This document shows positions 24,600 to 36,710 of a DNA stretch of 64,000 nucleotides, piece by piece. Positions within the stretch are counted from its first letter, which is position 1. Each line of letters begins with the position of its first letter. This DNA comes from Castor canadensis. Lineage: Eukaryota > Chordata > Mammalia > Rodentia > Castoridae. The translations under genes were made by a program, and so were the position numbers. The notes under the pieces are model-generated. The model saw nothing but the letters and a program-made list of their open reading frames with translations, was not told the DNA's origin and searched no databases. The stretch is from positions 46,753,638 through 46,817,637 of the forward strand of contig NC_133398.1 in the NCBI RefSeq assembly GCF_047511655.1. The letters are read 5' to 3'.

Positions 24600-24790
24600 T
24601 AACGCATTTTTATTTCTCACACATTAATAATACAAAGGCAATATCATTGTGATAATTCCATACATGTGTACAGTGTACCTTGAACAAGGTCACTGCCTCC
24701 CTTATACTTCTATTCCTTCTCTACCTGTATGGTACTCTCCCCCCTCCCAAAGTTTTGTACCCTTCCTTGTGGAAGGCTTCATACAGTGAC
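24600..24790 (-). repeat. Possible rodent L1 3' UTR fragment
   Basis: 'atcattgtgataattccata' followed by 'catgtgtacagtgtacc' and a C-rich stretch resembles the antisense 3' UTR of the L1 lineage seen at 8560-8600 and 16600-16640. The match is weak. Confidence 0.4.
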
Positions 24791-25789
24791 TGATCTACAT
24801 TAGGAGCAAAGTCCCTGCTTCTTTATCCCAGTTTGGAGGTCATCTTAACTCTAGCTGAGATCTTTACTACAATTGCATCAAAATTTAACTTCTCTTTTAA
24901 CTTAACCTTGGTTCTCTCACAAAGGTCATGCCTTTGTGAGGACTAGCCCAAAGAAATTTCCACTCTGCAGTTTGTTTCTCAGGAAATCTGACCTAAGAAG
25001 TAGGTATTATAGATTACAAATTTTCTTTATTGGCATTCCACAGCAAGACAAAGCATTTATTTGGATGATTTAGGAAAATCTGTAACATTCATACAACTAC
25101 CACTCTAGCAACTTCTCAAACACATGGGTTTATTCATATGTAATTCTTTCAGCAACCCTCATTACTGTTTCTTTGCCAAATTCATTATTTCTATGCTCAT
25201 GGTCCAAAAAGTTTATAGCAAATCTTATTACTCTTTCATTCTTTACATGTTACCTGGACTTTTGCTTCTTCTAACATAAATGTTGTAGATGAAAAACCTA
25301 GCTAATGTGATATTTGTCTATTATTCTGAAGTCACCACTCTCTTCAATCCAGTCTTGCTCCACTTAACCTCTTTGGAATCCCTCATTATCTATTCAGTGT
25401 TGACTGGAAGTAGACCAGAACTTTTCACATAAGGTAATGATAAATAGAAATAAGACGATTAGCTAAGGCCTCAAGCACAGTACTTCTGGAATACATGTGG
25501 TGTTCAATATGAAATAGCTCATTATTAGGAACCATGTTTTGCTGTAAACTTCATATATAAGTTGCTCAGAAAGTTTGACAATAAACAATAACTATGCATA
25601 GGAAATAGAGAAAAGGTCAATATAAGAATAATTTAACTGAAACCTATTTTTTTTAAGAAAGAGTGTATCTGTTGAAGCATACCATCTATGTATGAATGCA
25701 ATGTAATGTAATGTACTGTAAGCTGTTGAATGGTGGGGGAGCAGATTGATAGAGAAAGAGTAAGTGATGGGGGTTGATCTGATTAAAGC

Positions 25790-26115
25790 AAGAGGTATAC
25801 ATGTCTAAAATGACAGGTGAAACCCCTTGGACTATCAATGTGCACTTTAAAAAAATGAGGGACAGGAGGATAAAATGGGTCTTTTCTGGAGAAAAGTACC
25901 AGTGGGAAGGAGGAAGACATAAAGTAAGGGTGAATGAGGGTGAATATAGTGGATGTATTTTGTATTCATCTATGAATAGAAGAATGAAACCTGTTGAAAT
26001 TTTTCTATGTGGAAGAGAAGGAAAGAGGAGGAATGATGAGGTGGTAAACCAACTAAGATATTTGTAACCACATATGTAAATATCACACTGTATCCTGCTG
26101 TACAAACATTTTATG
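25790..26115 (+). repeat. L1 3' UTR fragment, sense
   Basis: 'gatgtattttgtattcatct' ... 'aagaatgaaacctgttgaaa' ... 'aaatatcacactgtatcctg' matches the end of the 3' UTR lineage found antisense in L1-A and sense at 34.1-34.6 and 38.8-39.3 kb. An 88-codon plus frame and a 139-codon minus frame overlap it; both are by-products of purine-rich 3' UTR sequence. Confidence 0.65.
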
Positions 26116-26224
26116 CTAATAAGAAATTTTAAAAGATAACATCAAGAGATTCATTCCTTACATGAATTGATGAAGAAAGTTTAGGAAAGTAGAAAATTTT
26201 AAGATTGTATTAAAAATGATCAAG

Positions 26225-26565
26225 TCCGAGACAAGGCATGGTGGCTCAAGCCTGTAATCCTAGCTACTTGGGAGGCAGAGATTTAGAGGACTGTGATTGG
26301 AGACCATTCTGAGCACAAAGTTCCTGAGACCCCATCTTGACCAAAGACTGGGTATGGTGGTATGAGCCTGTCATCATCACCTATGCGTAGATGCACAAAT
26401 AGGAGGATTGCAGTCTGGGCTGGCAATGCATAAAGCAAACCCCTATTTCAAAAATAACCAATGCAAAAAGGTTTGGGGCATGGCTTAAGTGGTAGGGAGC
26501 CTGCCTAGCAAGAGTGAGACCTCCAGTTCTGCAATAATAATAATATTGATAATAATAATAGTAAT
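26225..26565 (+). mobile_element. Compound SINE: B1-like unit, second B1-like unit, ID-like tail
   Basis: The first unit is B1-like ('ggtggctcaagcctgtaatc', 'cttgggaggcagagattt', 'gagaccccatcttgacc'). A second diverged B1-like unit starts at about 26348 ('gggtatggtggtatgagcct', 'aggaggattgcagtctgggc'). An ID-like tail starts at about 26474 ('gggcatggcttaagtggtag', 'ctgcctagcaagagtgagac'). An (AAT)n-rich tail (26534-26562) follows. The fused B1/ID layout is that of B1-dID, but with an extra B1-like unit. Confidence 0.7.
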
Positions 26566-26567
26566 CA

Positions 26568-26700
26568 GGTCTCCAGTATAGTGACTCATATCTGTAATCC
26601 CTGCACTTGGGAGGCTGAAGTAGGAGGATCATTAGTTCAAGGCCAACCTGGGCTACATTTTGATGACCCTGCCTCAAAAAAAGAAAATAGCAATAGCAAC
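26568..26700 (+). mobile_element. B1-like SINE
   Basis: 'tatctgtaatccctgcactt', 'gggaggctgaagtaggagga', 'tcaaggccaacctgggctac' and 'gaccctgcctcaaaaaaag' are the standard B1 order, with the 7SL-derived core and an A-rich 3' end. It sits immediately after the compound SINE. Confidence 0.8.
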
Positions 26701-26956
26701 AACATAAACAATGCTTAGATCTATAATTATAAAGGGTTAGATGGAACACTTGAAATAAATTACAAAAATCCTACATAATAGTCTAAGGTAAATAAACTTG
26801 AAATTTTATTCAAGTAGGTTATTAATTGGAGATGGCAAACCTCCAGGTTTCAGCTGCTGACTTAAAATTGGCCTGCTGTGTTTTCTGTAAAGCCCTATCA
26901 GCTATTCTGTGGTTCTCTTGCTCTGAGATCAGTCAGAGACCATCCTGTTCCATCTT

Positions 26957-27718
26957 TTTTAAAAAAATTTTTGTTTATTCATTTATTCACATGTGCGTAC
27001 ATGGTTTGGGTAATTTCTCCTTCCTGCCCTCCTCACTTCCAGGCAGAAACTGTTCTGTCCTTATCTCCAATTTTGTTGAGGAGAACACATAAGCATAATA
27101 AGGAAGACAAAGCGTTTTTGCTAGTTGAGTTAAGGATAGCTGTACAGAAAGATTCCTAGCACCTCTCTAATGTACAAATGTGTTACAGGATTCATCTCCA
27201 ACTGATCTTTACACTGGTTCCTGATCCCCTTCTCATGTTAACCTCTGTCACTTTAAGGTTTCTGTATTAGCTCCTCTGGATGGGGACATCAAACACTTTC
27301 ATGTTTTGGGTTTTCTACCTATTCCCATATCTACCGTATGTACTCTCCCCTTATCAAGCCCAACCACATTTCTGCATTTGCCCTAGATCTAAAGTCCACA
27401 TATGAGGAAGAACGAACGATTTTTGGTCTTCTGATCCTGGCTAACCTCACTCAGAATGTTCTCCAGTTCCATCCATTTACTTGCAAATGATAAGATTTCA
27501 TTCTTCTTCATGGCTGAGTAAAATTCCATTGTGTATAAATACCACATTTTCTTGATCCATTCATCAGTAGTGGGGCATCTTGGTTGTTTCCATAACTTGG
27601 CCATTGTGAGTAGCACTGAAATAAATATGGGTGTGCAGGTGCCTCTGTAGTGACCTGAGTCACATTCCTTTGGGTATATCCCCAGGAGTGGGATTGCTGG
27701 ATCATATGGCATCTCATA
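26957..27718 (-). mobile_element. 5'-truncated L1, antisense (L1-C)
   Basis: A T-rich tail at about 26957-26980 is followed by the complement of an L1 3' UTR and the end of ORF2. The L1 part stops near 27718. The ORF2p C-terminus is well preserved on the minus strand ('[12 protein letters not shown]', 'LWKQPRCPTTDEWIKKMW', 'YSAMKKNEILSF', 'KWMELENI'). Truncation at the 5' side is the usual outcome of incomplete reverse transcription. A target-site duplication was not securely found. Confidence 0.8.
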
Positions 27719-27889
27719 GATGCCAGTACCATTAAGGTCTGGAGACTGTTGGCATTGTTTTTCCACTTGTATTTTGGTTATATCTTTTTTCCTAATTTTG
27801 TTATGAATATTATCAGTGTTTTCTTTTTGTATTGATTTGTTTGCATAGGTAAGAAAATATATCTTAAAGATGTTTCTAAAAGGGAACAA
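27389..27889 (-). pseudogene. Open frame fusing flank sequence to L1 ORF2p C-terminus
   Basis: A 166-codon minus-strand frame. Roughly the first 57 residues come from sequence outside the L1 (lysine/asparagine-rich, no known domain); the rest is the last ~110 residues of L1 ORF2p, including the conserved 'RCPTTDEWIKKMWYLYTMEF' block. It arose because the L1 truncation point falls in frame with upstream sequence. No promoter, splice or expression signal supports it as a gene. Confidence 0.5.
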
Positions 27890-28144
27890 CTAAAAGAGTA
27901 ATTTGTTGAGATCCAGTAAGCCAGTGCAATGCCTACTTAACCATTCTGAATTCACTGAGAGAAAGTGTCATTAGATGTCCATGTATGCTTTAGTTCTACT
28001 TTCTATATTGGTGTTCAGAGAGATTAGAATAACATACTGTTGCTGCTGTCTCTATCTTCTAAGAATTTGGGAAAAAGATTTAGAAACCAACATAAGGCAT
28101 ATTTAATACTATGATGACATCCTTACTTCTCTACTCTTTTTGAA

Positions 28145-28205
28145 ATTAGATATACAGACACACTCATAGACATACACACAAACACACATAGACATACATA
28201 CATCT
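28145..28205. repeat. CA/TA-rich microsatellite
   Basis: An imperfect run of acac, atacatac and agacatac units. Low-complexity only. Confidence 0.6.
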
Positions 28206-28374
28206 GTATCTTTCTTTTCCCACATTGAGAACCCTGGTTCCTACCAACGTCAATATATGTATTCACATTAATTCAGACCTATAGTGTATATGAATTAGTA
28301 TCAGAATTGTTATAACCACTTTTTTCATGGAAACTAATTTTCATGCATTCCAAAATTTTCTTGACAACCAACTA

Positions 28375-28797
28375 TTTACAATCATGTGTTGAAGGCATGA
28401 TCCTTTATGTACCAGCATTCAGAGGTGGGGCTTTTGGGAAGTGATTGGATCATAAAGTTTCTGCCTACATCAATGGATTGGACCTATGATTTGATGGAAA
28501 TATTAAGAGGTGGAGCCTAGATGGAGAAAGTAGGTCACTGAAGATGCATGCCTTTGAAGAATGAACCTTGTAACAGGCCCTTCTTGTCCCCATCTCTGCT
28601 TCCTGTCCACCATGAGGTGAGCTCTTTTGTTCCACCATATGCTCCCAACCTTGATGTTCAGCTCACCATGAGCCCAGAAACAACACAGCAGGCTGATCAT
28701 TGACTGAAACCTTTAAAACTATGAGCCAACAAACATCTTTCCTTCTTTTAGATGGATTCTCTCAGGTATTTGTCAAAGTGATGAAAAACTAACACAG
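28375..28797 (+). repeat. MaLR-like LTR or related old repeat
   Basis: 'catgtgttgaaggcatgatc', 'cagaggtggggcttttggga', 'gattggatcataaagtttct', 'gcttcctgtccaccatgagg', 'tgagccaacaaacatctttc' and a terminal 'aaaaactaacacag' follow the layout of mammalian MaLR-type LTRs. It shares this layout with 58722-59119, so the two belong to one family. Confidence 0.6.
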
Positions 28798-31700
28798 GAG
28801 ATAACTGGGAACAGATACCATTTCTTTTTATAAGAAAAAGATGCCACAGAGAGAGGTGATATTATATAGGTTACAACAGCCATCCCAATTTTTTTGAAAC
28901 ATAAAAGCAGGTTTCACCATTTGAGAAAATCTAGGGCAAAAAAGAATAAATAATAAACAAAAATGAATCCAACTCTTCCAATTTCCAGTCACAAATTTGT
29001 AACTTTAAAAAAATTTTAAAAACAGATTATCTTTGGAATTTAAAAATGAATCAAATGTAAATATTTAATAAACTTTTGAGCAGTTTTTATGGCATGGTTG
29101 CTATCTAAGAATGTGTATCACAAAAACTTAGGAAATCCTGCAGAGATGCAATAAACAGAATATGTGTTAAGAGAGAATTTAATATGGCAGAATGTTAACA
29201 AGTTAAAGACAAATGTAGTTTGAATTCCAAAATAATTATGAAGTGCATTTGGAACTGTCACTTCTTTCCTTCTACTATTTTTGTAGGTCACAATCTATTT
29301 GTATTCATTTTTACTGAGTAAACACTCCTTTGGCTGTTCTGTTTGTTTTACTTGTGAAGATAACAAAATAGCTATTCTAATCAGACCCAAATAATAATAA
29401 CAATACTTTATACTTATGTGGCACTTAGTTTTGGAGTAATGAGTAACAGAAGAAAGCAATTCTAATAATGTACACTGTATTATTTTATTTTTCTAACAAA
29501 ACCTAAAGGAAACCACCTCCTAATTACCAATTCTGTTTCCTCTATTTTTTTAGACATTTGGCTAATCCAGAGTTCTCTGTTGCCATTAGTATTAGTATTA
29601 GAATTAGTCATGTAGCCTACTAATGAGCAAAATGAATGTGAATTTTTAGCAAGTCGGGCTTATTAGGACCTTGTGTACTGACTCTTATATTCCATTTCCT
29701 ACATGGATGCTATGTGTTAAAAATAGCAAAGACCCGAGATAGAAAGAGTCAAGATTCTGCAAGCTTAATGGAAGACAGCTCCCTCTCTCATGTGGACCTT
29801 GATATTGTGTGAGAAATCAATTTGTATTCTACTAAGCCTTTGAAATTCAGGGATTTACTTATTATGGTACTAAATGTGAGCCTAACAATAGTATCAGACC
29901 CATTTTAACAGTTATAGGAATTTAAAAATAGATCACAGATAATTTTCTTGTAGTGATAGATTCTATCAGATTTTCTCCTTGAACTAAGGAATGTGAAAAT
30001 ATTCTATATTTTTCTTCCATTTACCATTCTGGACAAAGTAAGGCATTAAAGATAATCTCTTTGTCTCTCATTTCTCTTTGTGTGTGAGAGTTCATTTGAT
30101 GTATATAAATGGTTATTTATTATGAGCTGTGTATAATTGCAAAAATCATGAGAAAGTCATTATCTGCATTTCAGTATTTTTTGCATATTTTTACTTTCAC
30201 CTATGATTTTATCAGTGCAAGTTCAGTTTGTATATTTGCCCTTTCACTTTTATCAACAAACTCTGAATGCATAGTTTCATTTCTTCTAAAATCCTAATTT
30301 TTGGTTTACCATTTACAATTGTATTTAATGACCTCCAGTAGCTATTTCTCAGAGTTTATGAAGTTTTTATGAGTGAAAGGAACTAAAAGTCTTAATTCTC
30401 AGGACAGGCTTTTATACTGGGGAAACTAATAATAAAAGGACAAAGAACAAATAAAGAAACAATGCAATTGGGTAAAACGCACTGAAGGTTTTAATTTTCA
30501 TTGATAGACCAACAGATTGAGAACAATGATAGAGAGTATTATACAAGGAAAAATCTTCATAAAATTATTTAACTTGATACTAATTTAGAATGGGAACATA
30601 ATAAAACCACCACATAGCCTCCATTTGTTTATTTATAAACTTGGTCCCATCAGCATCTTTATTCTCTATTTCATCGGTGGCATAGCTACTTCCTGAGTTA
30701 GAAAACTGTAATGGATCTCTATATCATACAGAATTTGGAGGACTTATTCATTTTTCCTGCAAAAGTTAAATAAAGTGCAAAACTTTCAGCCCATCAATCC
30801 TTTAGCAAGCTGTCCAAGGTGACATTTCATTAGCACATTTTGTCAGTGGATAAATCGTACAGCATGCTCTGAAGGGAAGGTGGAAAACATCTAGTCCTTT
30901 TTCATTAGATCCATCTGAACTTGAACCATTGGAGATTACATACAAAAAGCACATGAGACAGAAGAAGCCCTATCCTGTCTATAAACTGCATTAATCATTC
31001 ATTCTCTTCAGAGTGTCTTAAGTCAGTGTCATGTCTCTGGTTAAGCCCCAAACTGGCTATTCAATTTTGAGTTGCATGACAGATACATTTCAAGGAAAAT
31101 CAGAGACATTACGACTCCTGCCAGGCTTGATAAAGTCCTCATTCATCAATTAAGAGGTTCCAATAAGCTAAGATGGATACAGAAAAATAAGGGAAATTGC
31201 ATGATAACACTTGCTGATTTTCTCTCTCCTTTCTAGTTTTGCTGAATTTCTGAGAATAGGTATTTACAAAGACTTACAAAAAAGGGTGTCATCAGAGGGA
31301 AAGCCAAGCATCCAAGGAAAGAGGCTCATTTCTAACTATACTTAGATCATCCTTTCCTTGGAACCCATTGGTATAGAAAAGTTTTGTGGGAAGCTTTATA
31401 ATTCTCAAATGGAGAAGTTTTAATTCACATTCTCCATGTCATTTGAACATGAAAGTCTGTGAATATAGAGTTTACTTCCTAGTCTCATTTTTTCAACATT
31501 TTTGGATCACATCAGAGTGTTTAGAATGTTTCCTAATTTTAAATAGCTACAGTGTCAAAGTGTCTCTGAAACAGATGTTCAAATCTAGATTTTTGTTCTC
31601 TAAAACTATCTAGCATATCCTTCAACCAAGAGTTTTTCACACATACAAAATGGGGAAATATATCTATTAAAACACAGAGAATTTTTATTAGATAAATCAT

Positions 31701-32575
31701 CAGAATGAATGAAAAAACTGACTGTAAATGAAGACTGTGATTAAACAAACATAATATTTGGTCAATTTCTAAGTGTATTTTGAGAAATGGCAGCATCACT
31801 AAAGGATATCTGACAACTCTGAGGTCAGATTTTGTAGAAGGCAATGCTAAGATGATGCAAGCTTTGAGAAAAGAAAAGAAAATTTGTATTCCTTATTTAT
31901 ATAGAACTAACTGTTCAACAGATATATCTGAGAATTCTTTGTGCCAAAGGCAACATTTGGCAATGTTGTGAAATTATATCATGATTTTATTTATTTCAAA
32001 TTACTTTAAAATATTTTGTTTTCAATGAACTAATAGTTTTTAAGAATATCATGTGGTTACCCCTCAGGTGGTTTTGGACCAAGGTACACAAGTGGGAATA
32101 TGGGTGGGTGTTTACAGGAAGGACTCCAGTATTAACTGAACTGTGTGTTTTACATATAGAAATCCATAATAAAATTTCCTTTGAACAAAAATTCCATATC
32201 TAAGAATCACCAGAAAACCACTACAATAATTAAAATTGAGAACACCTTTTTAACATTATCAAAAGACACAATTTATTTCAAAAACAAAACCAAAAATTTC
32301 TATATCTGAATCTAAGCCAACCACTGACTCAGAAAATTTGGATGAGGTATCTTTATTGCATGGATGGAATTACTGAAATCTACTTGATGATCAGCAGCAT
32401 AGCCAACATCAACCCACTTACTAAAGTGATTAATCATGGTTTGCTATTAAGCAGACTATCCAAACATGCTTTTTTCCCTTGGCAATTTGTCTTTTAAAAT
32501 ATTATTTAAAAGAAGTATCAGCTATCACATCTTTTTTGCTTGTTAGAGCAAGTAAATATCTGTTTTGATCCCAGG
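28798..32575. other. Unique AT-rich sequence
   Basis: About 3.8 kb without supported coding sequence. Frames of 62-101 codons (30109-30297, 31386-31613, 31539-31844) overlap on both strands and show no domain. A possible MIR/L2 scrap lies at about 29395-29510. Confidence 0.45.
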
Positions 32576-32579
32576 TTTT

Positions 32580-32790
32580 CTGGGGCTTATAACTTACATT
32601 TATTTGGTACTTCATACTTCTTATAAAATGCTTTCATGGAAATTCCATTTGATTTTCACAACTGGGTGAATTAGGCAAAGTCTAGTCAAGCTTTAACAAT
32701 TTATTTCTCAAGTGTATCTGCTCAATGGAGTGGAAGAGTTAGAACTTGACCTAGAACATCTGCCTTTCAGACCTCAGAAGACTTCTGATC
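32580..32790 (+). repeat. Possible MIR-family SINE
   Basis: 'cttacatttatttggtactt', 'gaaattccatttgattttca', 'gggtgaattaggcaaagtc' and 'ggaagagttagaacttgacc' follow a MIR-like order. Weak. Confidence 0.4.
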
Positions 32791-33399
32791 TCTAGAAGAC
32801 TTACATATGAACATGCTATAGACTATGAGTATCACTTAATATGAAAAATTCATTTTTCTTCATGTTTTGTCATGTAAAAATAGAAACATTTTTACTTGAA
32901 ATTTTAGAATAAAATGTCTCCAAACAAATTGCTCATTAAATGTTTTAAATAGCGTTGCCTTGAACACACTTTGAAATTTTCCCATGTTTTTAGCCAGGCT
33001 GCTGTTTTGATTTGTTTTTGCATAACTGATAGGGATTAACTTGACGGAGATTTTTAGTAAAAAGAACCTTACGTAAATCTTAGGAAAGGTTATTTTCACT
33101 GTTAAAGATGGTTTATTGTTGTTATGTTGAGTACCTGTCTAACTAACTATCCAATGGAGTTATTCCCACAGTGTCAGAGTGAGGGAGGTTGTACTAGAGT
33201 TGCCTAAAACTAAATGCCTTTCTTCAGGGTTCATGCTCTGCTTGCTGTTTTCAATGCCTTGGGTTTCTTAAAGCTTAATTTAAGGAGGGTGTCTTACATT
33301 TGCAAGTACTTTCCCCTATTAGTAAATAAACTGGGCATTGGCACTTAGAATATCCAGCAAAACCATAATGGAGTATGAACATTTAAACTAACAATCAGA

Positions 33400-33545
33400 A
33401 CACTACACCTTGCTTGATATCAGGTTTTGATTAGCTCTTAATCTTGGGATGATTATTTCACTTCTTTGGGCATCATTTTTCTCATCTACAACATGAGTTG
33501 GATGTCCTCCATGGTGTCTAATTTCACTAAAACTTAAAAATTCTG
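33400..33545 (+). repeat. MIR-family fragment
   Basis: 'tgattatttcacttctttgg' then 'gcatcatttttctcatctac' then 'aacatgagttggatgtcctc' parallels the MIR segment 'cttaacctctctgggcctcagtttcctcatctgtaaaatg' (in part) and its downstream sequence. Sense. Confidence 0.6.
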
Positions 33546-34085
33546 CATAAGTGAATTGTGAAGTCATACAAGAAAACAAATTTATATTCCTTCTCTCAAT
33601 TATCAATTCATTAATTTTCCTTTAATTTGAATGTACTAGGCTATTAATGTGCAATATTACTGTAAAAACAGAAGCATATATATTGCCATATGCAACAAGT
33701 GTTCCTCCTTTTGCAAAAGTCCTCCATATGCAAAAGTCTTCTCAAGTGATAAATGCCAGGGTGAGCAGTAATTATAAAAGACCATCCTGACCAAGGGGAT
33801 TGAAGAAAATGGAGTCAATGAGAGGTAAAGGATTTTTGTGGGAAAAGTTCAGTTTATATCAAAGGTACTTACTAAATCATTTCCTTGTCTTTTTCAGTAC
33901 TCCCTGACTAGGTAAATTGACCAGTATGTCTAACAGGATCTCAAACACCAAAAATTGCTTGATGATTTATCTAGGAGAACACATATAGAAATATGCATTG
34001 GTGACACTGGCAGAAGCTTGCTTTGTCCTTATCATGGCTATTTCCAGATGAGCTGAAACTGTGGTGGTGATACGTACAAAAATGA
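33546..34085. other. Unique AT-rich sequence
   Basis: No feature beyond a short local duplication near 33698-33745 ('ttgcaaaagtcctcc' and 'atgcaaaagtcttct'). Confidence 0.45.
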
Positions 34086-34089
34086 AAAC

Positions 34090-34615
34090 AAGTAATGCTA
34101 AGGAGACAGAACTAAAAGGAGAGGGATGGTAAAAGAAGGAAGTAAAGAAGGTGAATGTAATTGATGTACTTTCTATAGGAGAATGATTACAGAATTTTAA
34201 AGCTGTTGAAGTCACCATGAAAAAAGGAGTAATGTAAAAAGGAGAAAAATGGAGATGATGAACCAATTTGGGATACAATACATTGTACATCAGCTATACT
34301 GAAACTCTGTATAGCTATCTTAAACAAACAAAAATGTCATTTAAAAAAATGGAGAACAGGAATGTAAAACAAGTCCTGTCTGGGGATTGGTAGCAGTGAG
34401 AGGGGGAGGATATAAGGAAAGGGTTGTAGGAGAGTGAATGTTGGAAATATGTACTCATGTATGAAAATGGAAAAATGAGACCTGTGGAACTATTCTAAGA
34501 ATGGAGGGAGGGAGGATAAAGGAGAATGCTGGAGGGGGTGAATTTAACTAAAATATATTGTAAGAACTTTTGTAAATATCACAATGTATCCCCAGTACAA
34601 CAATAATATGATGAA
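34090..34615 (+). mobile_element. L1 3' UTR fragment, sense, with paired modules
   Basis: Sense copy of the same 3' UTR lineage as L1-A and L1-B. Module 1 ('attgatgtactttctatagg' ... 'aatttgggatacaatacatt') and module 2 ('aatatgtactcatgtatgaa' ... 'ggtgaatttaactaaaata') are followed by 'aaatatcacaatgtatcccc' and the element end. No ORF2 sequence is attached, so it is a heavily 5'-truncated insertion. Its 3' A-rich end runs into the (GAAA)n repeat. Confidence 0.7.
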
Positions 34616-34735
34616 AGAGAGAGAAAGAAGGAAAGAAATAAATAGAAAGAAAGAAAGAAAGAAGGAAGGAAGGAAGAAAAGAAAGAAAGAAAAAGAAAAA
34701 GGGAAAGAGAAAGAAAGAAAAAGAAAAGAACTTGG
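34606..34735. repeat. (GAAA)n microsatellite
   Basis: Imperfect gaaa/gaag units immediately 3' of an L1 end, probably grown from its A-rich tail. The 72-codon K/E/R-rich plus frame here is an artefact of the repeat. Confidence 0.85.
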
Positions 34736-34739
34736 AAGG

Positions 34740-36342
34740 TTAGAATTCAGGCTGGCAGAGGAGTCAGGTTTAGAGTGGGGTAATCACAACAAATTGGAAT
34801 GAACCTTACTTTTTTTTTTTTGGCTTTTTTTTTTTTTGGTAAGACTGGAATTTGAACTGGAATAAACTTTGTGATCAAGTTAACCATGAGGTTCTGGTGA
34901 GGCCTGAGGAATTTAGAAGTTGAAACAGGTATTTAGTGTTGACACAACACTGGAACCTTTGCTAGACTACAAATACCGGCTCGTAACAAGGTAAAAAGTT
35001 CCAGTGGTTGACAATTAAATAATTAGTCCAGTATCCCTTTCAACTGGCTTTAAAAAAATAGGAAGAAAAAAAAGAAATATTTGGGCTTTAGTAAATCCAT
35101 GGTAACCACTAACTTAACACAATTCTTATTGTGGAGTTGAGGAATGGCTGTAGGTAACTCAAAGTACTATTGACTGCTCATTTATTGACAGAATTAATGC
35201 CTTAATCTGTAAACCTGGCTTGCAATTATTTAAGCTTATTTTTACTGAATCATTATACTTTGCTTATACATGTTGTAGTAAAATTGTGGCAACTCTGCAG
35301 ACACAGTTCTCCTGCAATCCTTATTTCTTCAATCAGATTATGGCTGAGGTTTGGAAGGATTTATTATAATTGTGAATATAAATAAACTACACTGGAGTTT
35401 TTTATGGAAATATCTGTGTATTCACAATAATTTACTCTGAGAACTATACATCTCACTAAAATATAATAATAAAAATTGTAGTAAAACATAGCTTCAGTGT
35501 TCTTTTTTTCTTAACAATAGAGGTACTGCAAGTCATGCGTGCACAATATAAAGAGGCTTCATTTCCAAATATTTTGTAGGCTCACAAAATTAAAAGGCTG
35601 TGTTTAGGTAAGGTTTAACCTTAAAGTGGGCTTTATAAAAAATATTGATGAACTACTGAGACAAATGTTATTAGAAAAATTCTGCTAAAGAAGAGGGAAG
35701 AAATTCATCTTTCCACTAACACATGCATATATATAGTTGTATGTGTCTAACATTGTGGGTATATAACAGCTCATTCTGTCATTACATACTTTAGTTTATA
35801 ATGGTTACCTTTTATTCTTTTCTCCTAAAATATCTATACAGTAGACCATTGGTATCTGAAGTTGTTCCTAGGGGACCACCGTTAAAAAAGAAACAAAAAC
35901 ATGTATGTGCTGAAGGAGAGTTCAGAGCTGCACTGCAGATGCTTGATTCATTTTTCCCATTTGCTACCCAACTTCCACTGAAGACATGCTGCCTTTCAAC
36001 AAAATTTAAATTTCTACTTTATGACTTAAATTTAGCACATTAACTTTTCCTTGCATTGTGGGTACCATTTGCTTTTTGGGAAGCATATTCTTATAAATTT
36101 AAGGGCAAAGGAAACACTCAGCAGATCGCACAATGATTTAAACACAATTGATGATAACACGGCGCTAATTGAGAGCTTCTCTGTATCAATTGAGTTGCAT
36201 AATGTACATGTGAAAATTTAAAAATTTGTATTCAAAATTTCTTTTGATTTTTTCATAAATTATTTTTTTTGACATTGCTTGGTCAAAACTATATGCAATA
36301 AGACCATGAATAAGGTGTGCTTATTGTACATTGTTTAACATG
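34740..36342. other. Unique AT-rich sequence
   Basis: No exon supported. Two oligo(T) runs at about 34811-34842 flank a short segment. The interval 36100-36200 looks less decayed than its surroundings (see findings). Confidence 0.45.
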
Positions 36343-36710
36343 TGTCTTAGTCTGTTCTTAGCCTATTTTTACTGTTAATAGCAGTAGCACCGGCTGGATA
36401 ATTCATAAATAACAGAAATTTTCTTCTCATAGTTCTGAAGGCTAGGCAGCCCAAGATCATGGAATCAGAATATTCAGTGTCTGGCAAAGGCATCATTTAA
36501 CAGCAATCTCCCATGGCGGAAAAGACAGAGTGAAAAAAAGACTATGAGCTTCCTTTCAACTACTTTCATAAGAGCACAAATTTTACTCATGAAGTTAGAG
36601 TGCTCATGACTGAATCACTTCCCAGAAAACCTCACCTCTTAATACTGTCACCCAAGGTGATAAGTTTCAACATATCAGTTTTGGAAGGACACGTACATTC
36701 AAACTACAGT
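36343..36710 (-). repeat. MaLR-type LTR, antisense
   Basis: The plus strand reads 'tgtcttagtctgttcttagc', 'ttcataaataacagaaattt', 'tctcatagttctgaaggcta', 'gcccaagatcatggaatca', 'cctcacctcttaatactgtc' and 'gacacgtacattcaaactac'. This is the antisense of a common MLT/MST-type LTR. Diverged. Confidence 0.65.

Noticed and set aside
25686-26105. 139-codon minus-strand gene
   Set aside because: It overlaps an L1 3' UTR fragment in antisense. The composition follows the purine-rich UTR, and similar frames appear in the other copies.
34584-34802. 72-codon K/E/R-rich protein
   Set aside because: It is the translation of a (GAAA)n microsatellite.
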